Below are positions 11,450 through 21,992 of a DNA stretch of 64,000 nt, one piece after another; position 1 is the first letter of the stretch, and each line of letters begins with the position of its first letter. Source of the DNA: Odobenus rosmarus divergens (lineage: Eukaryota; Chordata; Mammalia; Carnivora; Odobenidae); the NCBI RefSeq assembly GCF_000321225.1, contig NW_004450277.1:2534234-2598233 (forward strand). The letters are read 5' to 3'. The notes beneath the pieces are model-generated. The model did not search any database and was not told the DNA's origin. It saw only the letters and a list, made by a program, of their open reading frames with translations. The translations under genes were made by a program, and so were the position numbers.

Positions 11450-11842
11450 CGGCCTGGACCAGCAGAGCAACATCCGAATTCTTCACTCCAAATCATGTGC
11501 TTAACTGTAAAATACCCCTTTTTATTATTCTTAGAGGACTCACTGGTTTCTTTTCATGAGCAAACAGTACCTCTTCTTAAAGTGCACTTTGCAGAAGTTT
11601 CACCCCTTTTCCAATGAGTTTGAGTTAGGAGCTTTTACCCTGTAGCAGAGCAGTATTAACATCTAGTTGGGTCACCTAGGGAACAAAGAGGCTGACCATG
11701 GGGCTCACCGTGTGGACGCTGGTAACACTGAGTGCTGGAGAAGGTGTTTTTATGTGATACACTGAGGTGGAAACCTCAGTAGAGAAACGTAAAGACTGAT
11801 TCGAATTTTAAGCTAATGTGAAATCTTGGCAGAGAACGTTTT

Positions 11843-11848
11843 AATAAA
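11843..11848 (+). terminator. MAPRE1: Candidate proximal poly(A) signal
   Basis: AATAAATAAA lies about 390 bases after the MAPRE1 stop. It could give a short 3' UTR isoform. No strong GU-rich element follows at once, so it is weaker than the distal site. Confidence 0.4.
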
Positions 11849-13118
11849 TAAATGCCTTAAGAGTATTTAAAATATGCTTCCATATTTCAAAATATAAAAT
11901 GTAACATGACAGGAGATTTTACATGTTTGACATTGTATCTGGGAAGGAAAAAGGGCCAGACCTCTGGACCTTTGGCATCTGCTGTTCACAGGCCTTGCAG
12001 GGCTGCTTGAATCCTCAAAGACCTAGACCTTGGCCCAAAAGGAAAGTTTAAAAAGTTGCTCTGTAAAGCCATTTGGTGTCCTTGATCAATAGTATCCCTG
12101 CTCTAAGAAGTAAGAGGCATTGTTACCTGGATGAATAGAGGGTGTGTTTCAGCCCTGGGATGTTTGAGTTGGAGAGCTTGAATTTCATTGAACATTTCTC
12201 TGATGATTTTTCCAGTTATCCCTGAAATTTCTATGTATTGTGTTTCTTGGGAAATGAGGTATGTCCAGTTTTTAAATCTAACAACTACTTTGGGGGACTT
12301 GCCCACATCTCTGGGATTTGAATGGGGGTCGTGTCCCATTTTACTGTCTTTTAAGTTTACATTGAACATGTTTCTCTTCTCTGCTCCCCTCGCCCACTGG
12401 GGACTCCTCTTTGGCTCCTTAAAGTTTGCTGCTTAGAGTGTAAGTTCAGCAGGCAGATGGTCACGCTGCAAGTTCTTTCTGGACTTCTGGCAGAGGGAGT
12501 GACCAGTGAAGGCCATCGCTACCTTGGGATCTGCAAGGCTGGTGTTCTCGGTACCTGCTGTCCACCGCCCTCCACTGTTATCGGAATACTTTGCCAGTGC
12601 ACTAATCTCTTTGGAGATAAAATTCGTTAGCGTGTTACTAAATGTTAATTTTCTTTTGCAGAAGATACAGTACCGTGTCTGAATTAATTATTAATATTTA
12701 AAATATTTCATTCCTTAACTCTTCCTCATTTGCTTTGCCCCTAGCCTATTCAGTTCCTTTGTTTGGCAGAATTCTGCAAAATGTGTGTCACCCACTACTG
12801 AGATTGTTCAGCCCCTGATGTATTTGTATTGATTTGTTCCTGGTGGTAGCTTGTCCTAAAATGTGTGTAGAAAGCAGATATTTTATGATAAAATTGTTGT
12901 GTAGTGCATGCTCTGTGTGGAATTCAGAGGAAAACCCAGATTCAGTAATTAACAATGCCAAAAAATGCAAGTAACTAGCCATTGTTCAAATAACAGTGGT
13001 GCTATTTCTCTTTTGTGGCCTTTTAGACTTTTGTTGCCCTAAAATTCCATTTTATTGGGAACCCATTTTCCACCTGGTCTTTCTTGACAGGGTTTTTTTC
13101 TACTTTAAACAGTTTCTA

Positions 13119-13124
13119 AATAAA
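13119..13124 (+). terminator. MAPRE1: Distal poly(A) signal of MAPRE1
   Basis: AATAAA in 'TTTCTAAATAAAATTCTG', with likely cleavage about 15-25 bases later. A GT-rich downstream element (TTTGTCTTGTTGGG) lies at about 13158-13171. Together these are the best-formed 3' end in the region. Confidence 0.7.
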
Positions 13125-14104
13125 ATTCTGTATTTCAAGAGTGTCATGTCTTCTGAAATTTGTCTTGTTGGGTATATTCTTTTAGGTTCAAATGGTAAGG
13201 TACCGGTTCTTCTTTCTTAAATTCAGAGTGATCTTTTCAGTCTTTCACTGTTTTTTCAAATGTACTTATTTCTAAGCCTGTTCCTTTTTTCTCCATTCTT
13301 CACATTTCTCAGCCTCCTGCTGTTAGACATTCTCATGTTACTGTGAGAGGTCTTTGAGAAGTCCAAGGCTTGGCCCAGCAGCCTTGAAGCCTTTTCAGGT
13401 GGATTCCTCCTGAGAACTGCAGCAGGACAGTGCTTGCTGGGTACCATGCGGAGATACTTTTTTTTCCCCCCCGAAAGTATGTTTCAAAGGCAGTGAAACA
13501 CAGTCTGAATCTGTGAAATAACCTGAAATTGTCATCATTTTCACCTCCCTTTTAAAATTCTATGCTATAAGAAAGCTCAAAAGGAGATTTGCTGCCATTT
13601 TCAGTATGAAATAAATGGGTAGGAGGTAGTTTCTGTATGATCTTTAGGGTTCTTGCCATAATTATGGATGCTCTGTAAACCCAACTTGATGATTTTGCCT
13701 AGGGTTAAATCCACATTACTTCCCCTAGAAATTAGTGGTATGATACCTTCCTTGAAATGTTGTGCACCTTCAGAAGGAATTTGACACCCCATGTGTTGGC
13801 AGTCTACAAGAAGATACCTCCAGGCATGCTTGGAGTTGGTGAAGATACTATAGGGTAATGTCAGCTAAGAAATTACCTTTGAAGGAGTGAAGCTGATCCT
13901 CTGTGTACCTCTGGCCTAAGTCTATTGACCTTGTTCTTTAGGCTGAGGCCTATAACGTCTTGATAGGACTAGTTCAGGTTAGGTCACTTGGTGCAGTTAA
14001 CTTGAGTAAGCTGTTTGGTTTGCTTGGTGAGTTCTCTGTTGCTTGAGGAAAGGTAAACACATGGATCCTGTGGCTGGATTGGGATTTATGATTCACTCAG
14101 GCTG

Positions 14105-14275
14105 GTGGTCCTCAAACTAATGGGATTCAGAATCACCTGGGGAACTTGACTGACATATTTCTGAAGTCCGTCTCCAGAAATTCTGGGTCAGAAGATTGAA
14201 AATCTGCATTTTAATGTGTACCTCAGGCGACCTGGGCTTGATGTAGCCCTCAGACTTGTACTGTGGCTTTACATA
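14105..14275. mobile_element. MER5A-like hAT MITE relic
   Basis: Shows 'GGTGGTCCTCAAACTAATGG', 'TCAGAATCACCTGGGGAACT' and 'AATCTGCATTTTAATGTGTA', the hallmarks of the mammalian MER5A element. Diverged, non-coding. Confidence 0.7.
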
Positions 14276-14289
14276 CGTGCCTACAAGTT

Positions 14290-14480
14290 CAAGTCTGATT
14301 CTGATGGGGGGACATCGGATTTGAGTCCTTGCAGGTCCCTCCTAACTTTGTGACTTCTCAGCTAATTGTTCTCTCTTGTTCTGACCTGCAAAATGGGGAT
14401 GATGATGTTGGCTGAAGTGCCTTGCTCACTGGGTACTTGTTGGGATCAGTATGAGCTGCTAGAAAAAGCAGCTACAATGT
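14290..14480 (+). repeat. MIR fragment
   Basis: Degenerate MIR: 'TTTGTGACTTCTCAGCTAAT', then 'CTGCAAAATGGGGATGATGA', then 'TTGTTGGGATCAGTATGAG'. Confidence 0.6.
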
Positions 14481-14804
14481 TAGAAAGCCCCGCATAGGTT
14501 CTTCAGATCGGCTGACATTCTCTAGAATTTCTAGATCTGAAAAGTTTAGGACAGGGTTTTTGTATCCTGAAAATTCAGGAGGGCACTGCTTAAGATAGGC
14601 TTCCAGTACTTTGTAAAATAAGTAACAAGTTCCTTTACTGTTTGTTTTTCAGTTTGGTGGTGGTATTGAGTCCAGCTCTTTTAGGTTTTCAGACTATGAT
14701 TTTCATCCTGTTTTTCCTGAGGGAAATTGAAGTCTAAACACACACTTCACCATTTTCTTTGAAATGAAGATTCAGTGATTCAGTAATTCACATTCATTGA
14801 TTTA

Positions 14805-15034
14805 AAAACTCGTATTTTCTTTTTTTTTTTTAAGATTTTATTTATTTATTTGAGAGAGAGAGAATGAGAGATAGAGAGCACAAGAGGGAAGAGGGTCAGA
14901 GGGAGAAGCAGACTCCCCACTGAGCAGGGAGCCCGATGCGGGACTCGATCCCGGGACTCCAGGATCATGACCTGAGCCGAAGGCAGTCGCTTAACCAACT
15001 GAGCCACCCAGGCGCCCAAAACTTGTATTTTCTT
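14805..15034 (-). repeat. Can-SINE, antisense, with target-site duplication
   Basis: The body at 14822-15017 carries the arctoid-type 'GGGACTCCAGGATCATGACC' segment and ends CACCCAGGCGCCC. The direct repeat AAAACTCGTATTTTCTT (14805-14821) recurs at 15018-15034 with one mismatch. Confidence 0.94.
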
Positions 15035-16268
15035 CAAGGTGTACTCTCTAGACGTAATATGGTGTTGGACAGGAAGCAGTTTTGCTATAACCAGTGACTC
15101 TAGAGAAGTTTTTCTTTAAGGAGTATTTTACAAGGTTTGGTTTGAGGAGCTCCTTTTGTGATGTTTACCACAGTTCACCATAGTCCATAAACACAACCTA
15201 GGCTTTAAGCCTGATGAACCTAATGAGATTAGTGCGGGTGACCCAAATCTGGCCGGTGTCAACAGAGAGCATGGAAGTAGAAGTAATGGCTTGAACCACA
15301 CTGAACCTGAGCCTGTGGTCAGTGTTGAGGTAGAATTTAGTACGATGTCCTACTTTTGAGTTCACACAGTGCAGGTTAGCCACCAAAGCCTAGAACTTTG
15401 TAGATGGTATCGAGAGAGAGATTTAGAATTGCAGAGTGGTCTGTCAGCAGTTTGCAGTTCTGTCACATCTTACCTTAAAAATTAAAAAAAAATTCCTCCC
15501 TTTTCCTGGTTTATTTGAAGTGTTTTCCCCAGTCTGCAGGCATTGTTGGTGGGGATAAGCTGGGTGCAGGCATGAGCAAGAGGAGGAAGAGGAATTTATT
15601 CTTTTTACTAACCCTAACCCTAACTTTCAGTTCTGGTTGTAGAATGAGATTTGGGAAGTTGGCAGGTGTGATTTAGCCCATCTTGGTAAGTCTTAACAGA
15701 GCTGGCTTTATGGTTCTTCCTAGTTTTCAGTGGGGGCAGAGAGGAGTTTCTAAGATTCAGCCTTAACGTGTGATTCACAAAATTGCAGTGTAGACTATTA
15801 AAGTTAAGTCCAGGGTTAAGCATACAAGTGGGTAGACTGTATAAAGGGAGTGTGTGGCTAGAGTCCTCTGACCTTTACCAAAATGAATGAGGGAGTCAGC
15901 GGGACCAGCAGTTGAGACCACGGTCCTCCTCCAGGCCTGCATCCCAGGTCTCCAGAGCACAGTTTTTCATTGGTTCAGTGGGGAGTGGGCCAAGGATGGT
16001 TTCCCCAAGATCTCTTTTGGACCAGAGGCAGTTACTTAGGTCTGTGAAAAGCTGATCGTAGAAAAGAATGGAGGAGTGCCTAGTTCTGGCAAATGATGCC
16101 CCTGGGTCCAGTTTTCATTAGGAGAGGGACAGCTTTGGTTCAGAGAAAAACACAATCTTTCTTAGCATCAGCTGCATACACTTAGTATGTGAAAGTTTGA
16201 AAAAATTCTGACAATGAAATTGTAAAGTGTACAATTTGTCCGTGTTTTAATAACAGTTTTGACTCCAG

Positions 16269-16612
16269 GGATACCTGGGTGGCTCAGTTGGTTAAGCACC
16301 TGACTCCCGATTTCAGCTCAGGTCATTTTATTTTTTAGAGAGGGAGAAAGAAGGGTGGGGAGGGGCAGAGGGAAAGGGAGAGAAAGAATCCCAAGCAGGC
16401 TCCATGCCCAGTGTAGAGCCCAATGTGGAGCCCAGCATGGGGGCTCCATCTCACAACCCTGAGATCATGACCTGAACCAAACTAAGAGTTGGTCACCTAA
16501 CTGAGCCACCCAGGTGCCTCTCAGCTCAGGTCTTGATCTCAGGGTTGTGAGTTCAAGCTCTGCATCGAGCTCCACGCTGGGCATGGAGCCTACTTTTAAA
16601 AAAAAGTTTGTA
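16269..16612 (+). repeat. Sense Can-SINE interrupted by a second SINE
   Basis: The head 'ATACCTGGGTGGCTCAGTTG' starts at about 16270 and reads to TCAGCTCAGGTC (16313-16324). The remainder resumes at 16521 and runs to a TTTTAAAAAAAA tail. The break is filled by an antisense SINE. Confidence 0.85.
16313..16532 (-). repeat. Can-SINE nested inside another Can-SINE
   Basis: An antisense copy (about 16325-16520) ends GAGCCACCCAGGTGCC. It is flanked by a 12-base duplication of host-SINE sequence, TCAGCTCAGGTC (16313-16324 and 16521-16532). The order of events is therefore clear. Confidence 0.88.
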
Positions 16613-16689
16613 AAAGAAGCTTTGACAGGAGAAGTAACAAGTAGTTTAACACGCGTTTGGCTGCCAGCTGCAGGGAGAGCTTTGCTAAT

Positions 16690-17100
16690 ACAGCAGTCCC
16701 ACTGTAGCTGCAGAGGATACGTTTCCAAGACCCCCAGTAGATGCCCAAAATTGCAGCTAGTACTGATCCCTCTATACTACGTTTTTTCGTATACAGACAT
16801 ACTTATGATAAAATAACTTATAAATTAGGCACAGTAAGAGATTAGCAACAACTAATAATAGAACAAGTGGAACAGTATACTGTAATAAAAGTTCAATGAA
16901 TATGGTCTCAGAGGATCTTAGCGTACCATCCTCCCCCCTTCTTGTGATGATGGGAGATGGTGAAACGCCCACGTGTGGAGGTGAAGTCAGGTGAATGATG
17001 TAGGCACTGTGACGTAGTGTTAGGCTACTGTTGACCTTCTGTGCATAAGTCAGGAGGAGCATCTGCTTCCAGGCCGCAGTTGGCTGTGGGTGACAGGCTG
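16690..17100. mobile_element. Tigger-like (Tc1/mariner class) DNA element relic
   Basis: Contains 'GGATACGTTTCCAAGACCCC', 'TAAATTAGGCACAGTAAGAG' and 'GTAGGCACTGTGACGTAGTG', then 'AGTTGGCTGTGGGTGACAGG'. I recognise this as a widespread mammalian MITE of probable Tigger type. No transposase frame is present. Confidence 0.6.
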
Positions 17101-17828
17101 GAGAGTGAGTCTGTGGGGAAGGGGGCCTGCTGTATGCCCATCCCCGAATCGCCATGTAGTACAAGACTCTATAGACATGCTGCACTGGGATCTGCTATGC
17201 CTTATCCTAGTTGGGTTTGAGTGACCTGCAGGTTCCTTTCCCCCCTTCCTTGCTCACCAGTAGTTTTACCTCGTTTGTATTCATAGTTCTCACGTGGTGG
17301 CCCTGTTGATTTATTTTGAGGTAGTTCTAGTGATTTTAAGGTCTGTCATACCTCATGGTCCATCTGAATTTTAGCATTCTAAAGGTTTCTAACCCAGTAC
17401 CACCTTTTTTTTTTTGTATTTTATATGTTTTTCTATAAAAGGATGGGAGAGTTAAACATATAATTACATATGACTGCTGTTGTTAATTTAAAATCTAAAT
17501 CCTGCATGGTTGAATGGAATAAACTGTTTGTGTTTTTTACAGGTAGCTGTAGGCTATCCCAGCTTGCCTCTGTGTGCACCACCCTCCCTATTAATTTTAA
17601 AGGCTGAGAGAAGAAGTAATTCAATGTTGAATGAAATAAAAATAATTTAAAAAAATTTCCTAAGAATTTCTAATTCTGTGATTTAATATTTTCCCCCCAG
17701 TCCTTAAGAAGTGTTTTCTTTTGGGGGGAGGAGGTGGGTAAGTACTTACTGAAGCACATTGAGAATGTCTGTTTTTTTTTTTTTTTGAATCATGGTATTT
17801 TGAAATCTTTGGCATTTGAACCTGCGTT

Positions 17829-18002
17829 AAAAATTTATTTTAGAGAGTGTGTGTGTGGGAGGGGCAGAGGGAGAGAATCCCAAACAGACTCCCTGCTGCA
17901 AGTGGGGCTCAACACAGGGGCTCCATCCCACGACCCATGAGATCATGACCTGAGCTGAAACCAAGAGTTGGATCCTTAACTGACTGAGCCACCCAGGGGC
18001 CC
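17829..18002 (-). repeat. Can-SINE, antisense, old
   Basis: 'GGGAGGGGCAGAGGGAGAGA' through to GAGCCACCCAGGGGCCCC. The tail is degraded. Confidence 0.85.
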
Positions 18003-19199
18003 CTAGGAGATTTTACTTGTGAACATCTTCCTTCCCACTTCTATTTTTAGTTTTTTGGGTTTTGTTTTGTCTTGTTGCGTCTTTTCGTTTTTTAACCTGA
18101 GTTATTGATGGTCATGTTTTCACTCTTTTTAGGTGGGAGTTTTCTGAGCTTGCTTTACCTAAAGAGTGGAATGCATCTTAATATTTCCCCTTTTTTCTCC
18201 TGTTTCTTCCCAGGGAAGGAGAAATATATTATGACAGAATTTATCATATTTTATGCTCTTATCGAAAAATTGACAAGTACAGGAACTGCTGTATGTAGAA
18301 ATAGTAACATTGGCCTGGAAAATGAAAGCCAAAAAGAGTGGGAAGCAGTCAAATGTGGAGCCATTGGCCTTGTTTTCTTTTTTCAGTAAATCCTTCTAGT
18401 ATTAATACCTAGTTTAATAAAACTGATTTTAAAGAGTTGTACCTTTTATGACATTTCATTGAACCACTCTACTTTTAATGTTCTACAGTGTGACAAAATT
18501 GTGTCTCCATTATTGATGAAATGGGAGCAGACTTTTTCTTTTTTTGTATGTTGGTGTTGTCTTTGTGGTATAGATCTGGGGAGAATGTCTTGTTTGGTGG
18601 TAAATTAACATTTTGGTAACATCTAGGTCACGAAATAGGATTTAACCTGGGTATCTTTAAACCTGAGTATCCACGTCCCTGGTTGAAATCTTCCCAACAG
18701 ATTTATCTTTGACCAAGTCACCCTGTTGCGTTGTGCCATGGACCAAGATTGAACAGTGCTGCATCTAGTCCAGGCCTCTCTGAGGTTAGATCGAAGGACC
18801 CCCATCCACAATGCTCTTGTAGCCTTCCTCTTGTCAAAGAATTAGAGCTCATGCAGAGGACAGTGCGTAGAGAGCTGCTGTGCCTTCCGTGTCCCAGCTG
18901 TGGGGGCCAGTTGGCCTTTTGGTTTTGGCGAATCCTGCTTTATGATAAGGTCCCCTGGCATTTCCCACCGTTTCCGTGAGAGGTGGGCATTGTGCTGTAT
19001 ATGTCCTACAGGGCATGTTGTACTCATACTTGTCCTGAGTGTGCTGTAGCTCCTGTTGTTGCTGTAAGTTCAAGTTTTATCAATAAAGAGAATGTCTCAC
19101 ATCGGATGAAAGATGGCTGTGTGGTGTGGTTTCTGGGATGGATTCCGATGTTCCGTTTTGTGTTCTGCACGTGGAACTGTCTCGTTCTCCTGGTTCTAA

Positions 19200-19283
19200 A
19201 CGTGGCCAGCTGACTGCGGAAGCCCTCGGAGTTCCGCAGTGACTTCATAGAGGAGCTCCTTGGGACTCTGGGACAGCGCCAAG
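19200..19283 (+). promoter_or_regulatory. EFCAB8: Presumed EFCAB8 5' UTR/leader
   Basis: Sequence just upstream of the predicted EFCAB8 ATG. It is moderately CpG-containing (for example around CTGCGGAAGCCCTCGGAG) and has no obvious TATA box. The transcription start cannot be fixed from sequence alone, so this is inferred only from its position. Confidence 0.3.
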
Positions 19284-19372
19284 ATGTCTCAGTTGAAATG
19301 GAAGTCGAAAACCAGCATACCTCTGTCAAACGTAGCCAGCAAGTTTACGTGGGGAGAACACACTGGTTCAGG
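19284..19372 (+). CDS. EFCAB8: EFCAB8 exon 1 (predicted start)
   Basis: The ATG at 19284 sits in GCGCCAAGATGT, with A at -3. It opens 29 codons (MSQLKWKSKTSIPLS, then KFTWGEHTGS) plus GG. The donor is the strong GG|GTGAGTGAGG. It ends in phase 2, and the next predicted exon supplies the missing G to give Gly. The support is this phase agreement and the good splice sites. I cannot confirm it by alignment. A different frame is also open here but fails on phase with exon 2. Confidence 0.7.
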
Positions 19373-19763
19373 GTGAGTGAGGGTTTGGGGTTAACGTTGT
19401 CTCCCAAAGATCGGACACGCGGGCCCTGAGATGCATTTGCCTGCAACCGAAGGCTGAACAGGAGGGCATCTCTGTTTCCAGGACAGCTGTAACTGTGTTT
19501 GGCCTTAAGTCATCTGCCCCTATGAATTCTTACACACCAATTCCGCAAACCAATGATTCTCTTCCCATCCCTAGCATGCCCCCCTAGTGGCTGTTCCAAC
19601 CTCTCTCCCAGGTTTGACAGACACCCCAGCCCGTTTCCAGGTTTGTGGCGTGCTCCATCCTGTCAAGTCCCCCAGAGCAGGGAAAGGTGAGGGAATAGAT
19701 GGAGGCCAATGGGGATGGCTTCTCCTGATCTTAACCTGTTCTCTAATTCTAGATAGAAATTTA

Positions 19764-19937
19764 ATTTTTTTTTAAGATTTTATTAATGAGAGCATGAGCA
19801 GCGGGAGGGGCAGAGGCAGAGGGAGAAGCAGGCTCCCCACGGAGCAGGGATCCCAAAGCGGGGCTTGATCGCAGGACCCTGGGACATGATCTGAGCCGAA
19901 GGCAGACGCCCAATGGACTGAGCCATCCAGGCACCCC
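19764..19937 (-). repeat. Can-SINE, antisense
   Basis: 'TTTTTTTTAAGATTTTATTA' through 'AGGGAGAAGCAGGCTCCCCA' to GCCATCCAGGCACCCC. Confidence 0.88.
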
Positions 19938-20021
19938 AAGGACATTCTCTCTTATAACCACAGCACAGTAGTCAAAAGCAGGAAACAACATTAATTTATT
20001 ATCTAAGAATACAGAGTCTGG

Positions 20022-20208
20022 GGGTGCCTGGGTGGCTCAGTCGTTAAATGTCTGCCTTTGGCTCAGGTCATGATCCCAGGGTCCTGGGATCGAGCCCCAC
20101 ATGGGGCTCCCTGCTCAGCGGGAAGCCTGCTTCTCCCTCTCCTACTTCCCCGCTTGTGTTCCCTCTCTAGCCGTGTATCTCTCTGTCAAATAAATAAATA
20201 AAAATCTT
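20022..20208 (+). repeat. Can-SINE, sense, ending at an assembly gap
   Basis: Starts GGGGTGCCTGGGTGGCTCAG and reaches the AAATAAATAAATAAAAATCTT tail, where the N run begins. The tail and 3' flank are missing from the assembly. Confidence 0.92.
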
Positions 20209-20488
20209 NNNNNNNNNNNNNNNNNNNNNNNNNNNNNNNNNNNNNNNNNNNNNNNNNNNNNNNNNNNNNNNNNNNNNNNNNNNNNNNNNNNNNNNNNNNN
20301 NNNNNNNNNNNNNNNNNNNNNNNNNNNNNNNNNNNNNNNNNNNNNNNNNNNNNNNNNNNNNNNNNNNNNNNNNNNNNNNNNNNNNNNNNNNNNNNNNNNN
20401 NNNNNNNNNNNNNNNNNNNNNNNNNNNNNNNNNNNNNNNNNNNNNNNNNNNNNNNNNNNNNNNNNNNNNNNNNNNNNNNNNNNNNNNN
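20209..20488. other. Assembly gap (280 N)
   Basis: An unbroken run of N. It starts right in the A-tail of a sense SINE, so a low-complexity tail, or a second SINE copy causing collapse, is the likely reason. Confidence 0.99.
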
Positions 20489-20930
20489 TTGAGGTGGCTG
20501 TGGAGCAGTGGAGGTGAGGTGTGGCTTGCATGTGGGCTGGGGTGTCTGTCAACCTGCCACCATCCACAAGCCCCTTAACCAGGACGGGTTGGGTGTGGTG
20601 GGTGGGCAGAGGACTTGGAAGCTGGCTCTGTCCACACTGCCAAATTCTGGCACTTTGCTGAGGAGTTCAAGAACTGTAAATTTGAAACTGGTTTCCCAGG
20701 TTATGGAAAGTATTTGTCAAGGTAGAAGAATAGAATGTGCTTTATTTAATAGTATATTAACTTGATTTCTAAGTACTTAAAATGACTTGCTCTGTGGATG
20801 TATATTTGTTTTCTTGTTCTCGGCCCCATAATTGTTAAGGGTAGTCCTGTTTACAAATGTGGTATGTATGTGTGTATGTACACACACGTTCTTATATGTG
20901 TAAATACATACCTATTTGTCATTCTTTTAT

Positions 20931-21358
20931 AAAAATTGGCATCAGGGTGCCTGGGTGGCTCAGTCGTTAAGCGTGTGCTTGCGGCTCAGGTCGTGGTCCC
21001 GGGGTCCTGGGATCGGGCCCCGCATCGGGTTCCCTGCTCGGCGGGAGGCCTGCTTCTCCCTCTCCCATCTCCCTGCTTGTGTTCCCTCTCTTACTGTGTG
21101 TCTCTCTCTCAAATAAATAAATAAAATCTTTTTTTTTAAAGATTTTATTTATTTGAGGGAGAGAGAATGAGAGCACAAGAGGGAAGAGGGTCAGAGGGAG
21201 AAGCAGACTCCCCGCCGAGCAGGGAGCCCGATGTGGGACTCGATCCCGGGACTCCAGGATCATGACCTGAGCCGAAGGCAGTTGCTTAACCAACTGAGCC
21301 ACCCAGGTGCCCAAATAAATAAAATCTTTAAAAATAAATAAATAAAAAATTGGCATCA
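20931..21358 (+). repeat. Can-SINE, sense, with a second copy in its tail
   Basis: Head at about 20945 (GGGTGCCTGGGTGGCTCAG), tail at about 21110-21128 and again at 21314-21344. The outer direct repeat AAAAATTGGCATCA (20931-20944 and 21345-21358) brackets both SINEs. Confidence 0.9.
21129..21313 (-). repeat. Can-SINE nested in another SINE's A-tail
   Basis: The antisense arctoid-type copy ends GCCACCCAGGTGCCC. Immediately afterwards the host SINE tail words AAATAAATAAAATCTTT repeat, which marks the target-site duplication in the tail. Confidence 0.9.
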
Positions 21359-21419
21359 TGCTGTGCACTCTTTTTTGCATCTTTTCTTACTTATTACTAC
21401 CTCATGGAAATCCCTGCTA

Positions 21420-21800
21420 GTCCTCTGCTGAAGGCCAGGTTCAGCCTTTTGAGTGCCGGGGGCATGTTCTGAGCGCAGGTGTACTGATTCACTCAGCCGC
21501 TCCTCTCCCATAGCCAATTTGCCTTATTTTTTGCCACTACGAACGATGCTGCAGTGACCACTCCTAGCCAGTGGTCTTTCACAGATGAGTGATGTAAATC
21601 ACTACCCACCACTTGACCTGCTCCACCGAAATAAATCCTAAAGATTGCCATGAATAATTTTTGAATTAGAAATGCAGAAATGCATGATTTAAACTATAGA
21701 AATCCTCCATAATCTCACCTGCCAGAGATAACCACCATTAAATTTGGAGTGTATTTTTCCAGGCTCTGTTTCTATGCGTGTGCCAACATACACATACACT
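21420..21800 (-). mobile_element. Old L1 fragments, antisense
   Basis: 'TTTTTTGCCACTACGAACGATGC', with 'GCTGCAGTGACC' following, is an antisense L1 3' landmark. At about 21650-21790, 'AGATAACCACCATTAAATTT' and 'TTTTTCCAGGCTCTGTTTCT' are also L1-like. Boundaries are approximate. Confidence 0.55.
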
Positions 21801-21992
21801 ATATTCTTTTTTTTTTTTTTTTTTTTTTAAGGTTTCGTCTATTTACCTGACAGCACAAGCAGGGGGAGCGGCAGGCAGAGAAGCAGGCTCCCCACTGAGC
21901 AGAGAGCCTGACACGGGCCTCTGGGATAGACCCCAGGATCATGACCCAAGCCAAAGGCAGACGCTCAACCAACTGAGCCACCCAGGCGCCCC
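21800..21992 (-). repeat. Can-SINE, antisense
   Basis: A run of about 22 T (a reversed A-tail) is followed by the SINE body and GAGCCACCCAGGCGCCCC. The flanks TATATTCTT and ATAATATTCTT suggest the duplication. Confidence 0.88.

Larger units (their letters stand above)
11450..13145 (+). other. MAPRE1: MAPRE1 3' UTR (predicted extent)
   Basis: Follows the MAPRE1 stop directly. It is free of SINEs and L1s for about 1.7 kb, in contrast to the dense repeats on either side, which fits selection against insertions in a transcribed UTR. Two candidate poly(A) signals lie inside, at 11843 and 13119. The length is close to what I remember for the human 3' UTR. The end point is inferred. Confidence 0.7.
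13146..19200. other. Intergenic region MAPRE1-EFCAB8
   Basis: About 6 kb without a recognisable gene. It holds a MER5A-like element (14105-14275), a MIR (14290-14480), Can-SINEs (14822-15017, 16269-16612 nested pair, 17829-18002) and a Tigger-like DNA element (about 16690-17100). A short telomere-like word lies at 15608. The stretches 13150-14100, 15035-16260, 17170-17825 and 18005-19200 show nothing I can name. Transcription control for EFCAB8 presumably lies in the last part. Confidence 0.75.

Noticed and set aside
19081..19086. AATAAA upstream of EFCAB8 as the end of another gene
   Set aside because: No open frame or exon structure leads to it, and a lone hexamer is common in AT-rich DNA.
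19213..19372. Alternative open frame over EFCAB8 exon 1 (reads SDFIEELLGTLGQ and onward)
   Set aside because: It is open for 53 codons and ends in phase 0 at the same donor. It could only pass directly to exon 3 and does not fit exon 2, while the ATG-led frame fits both exons.
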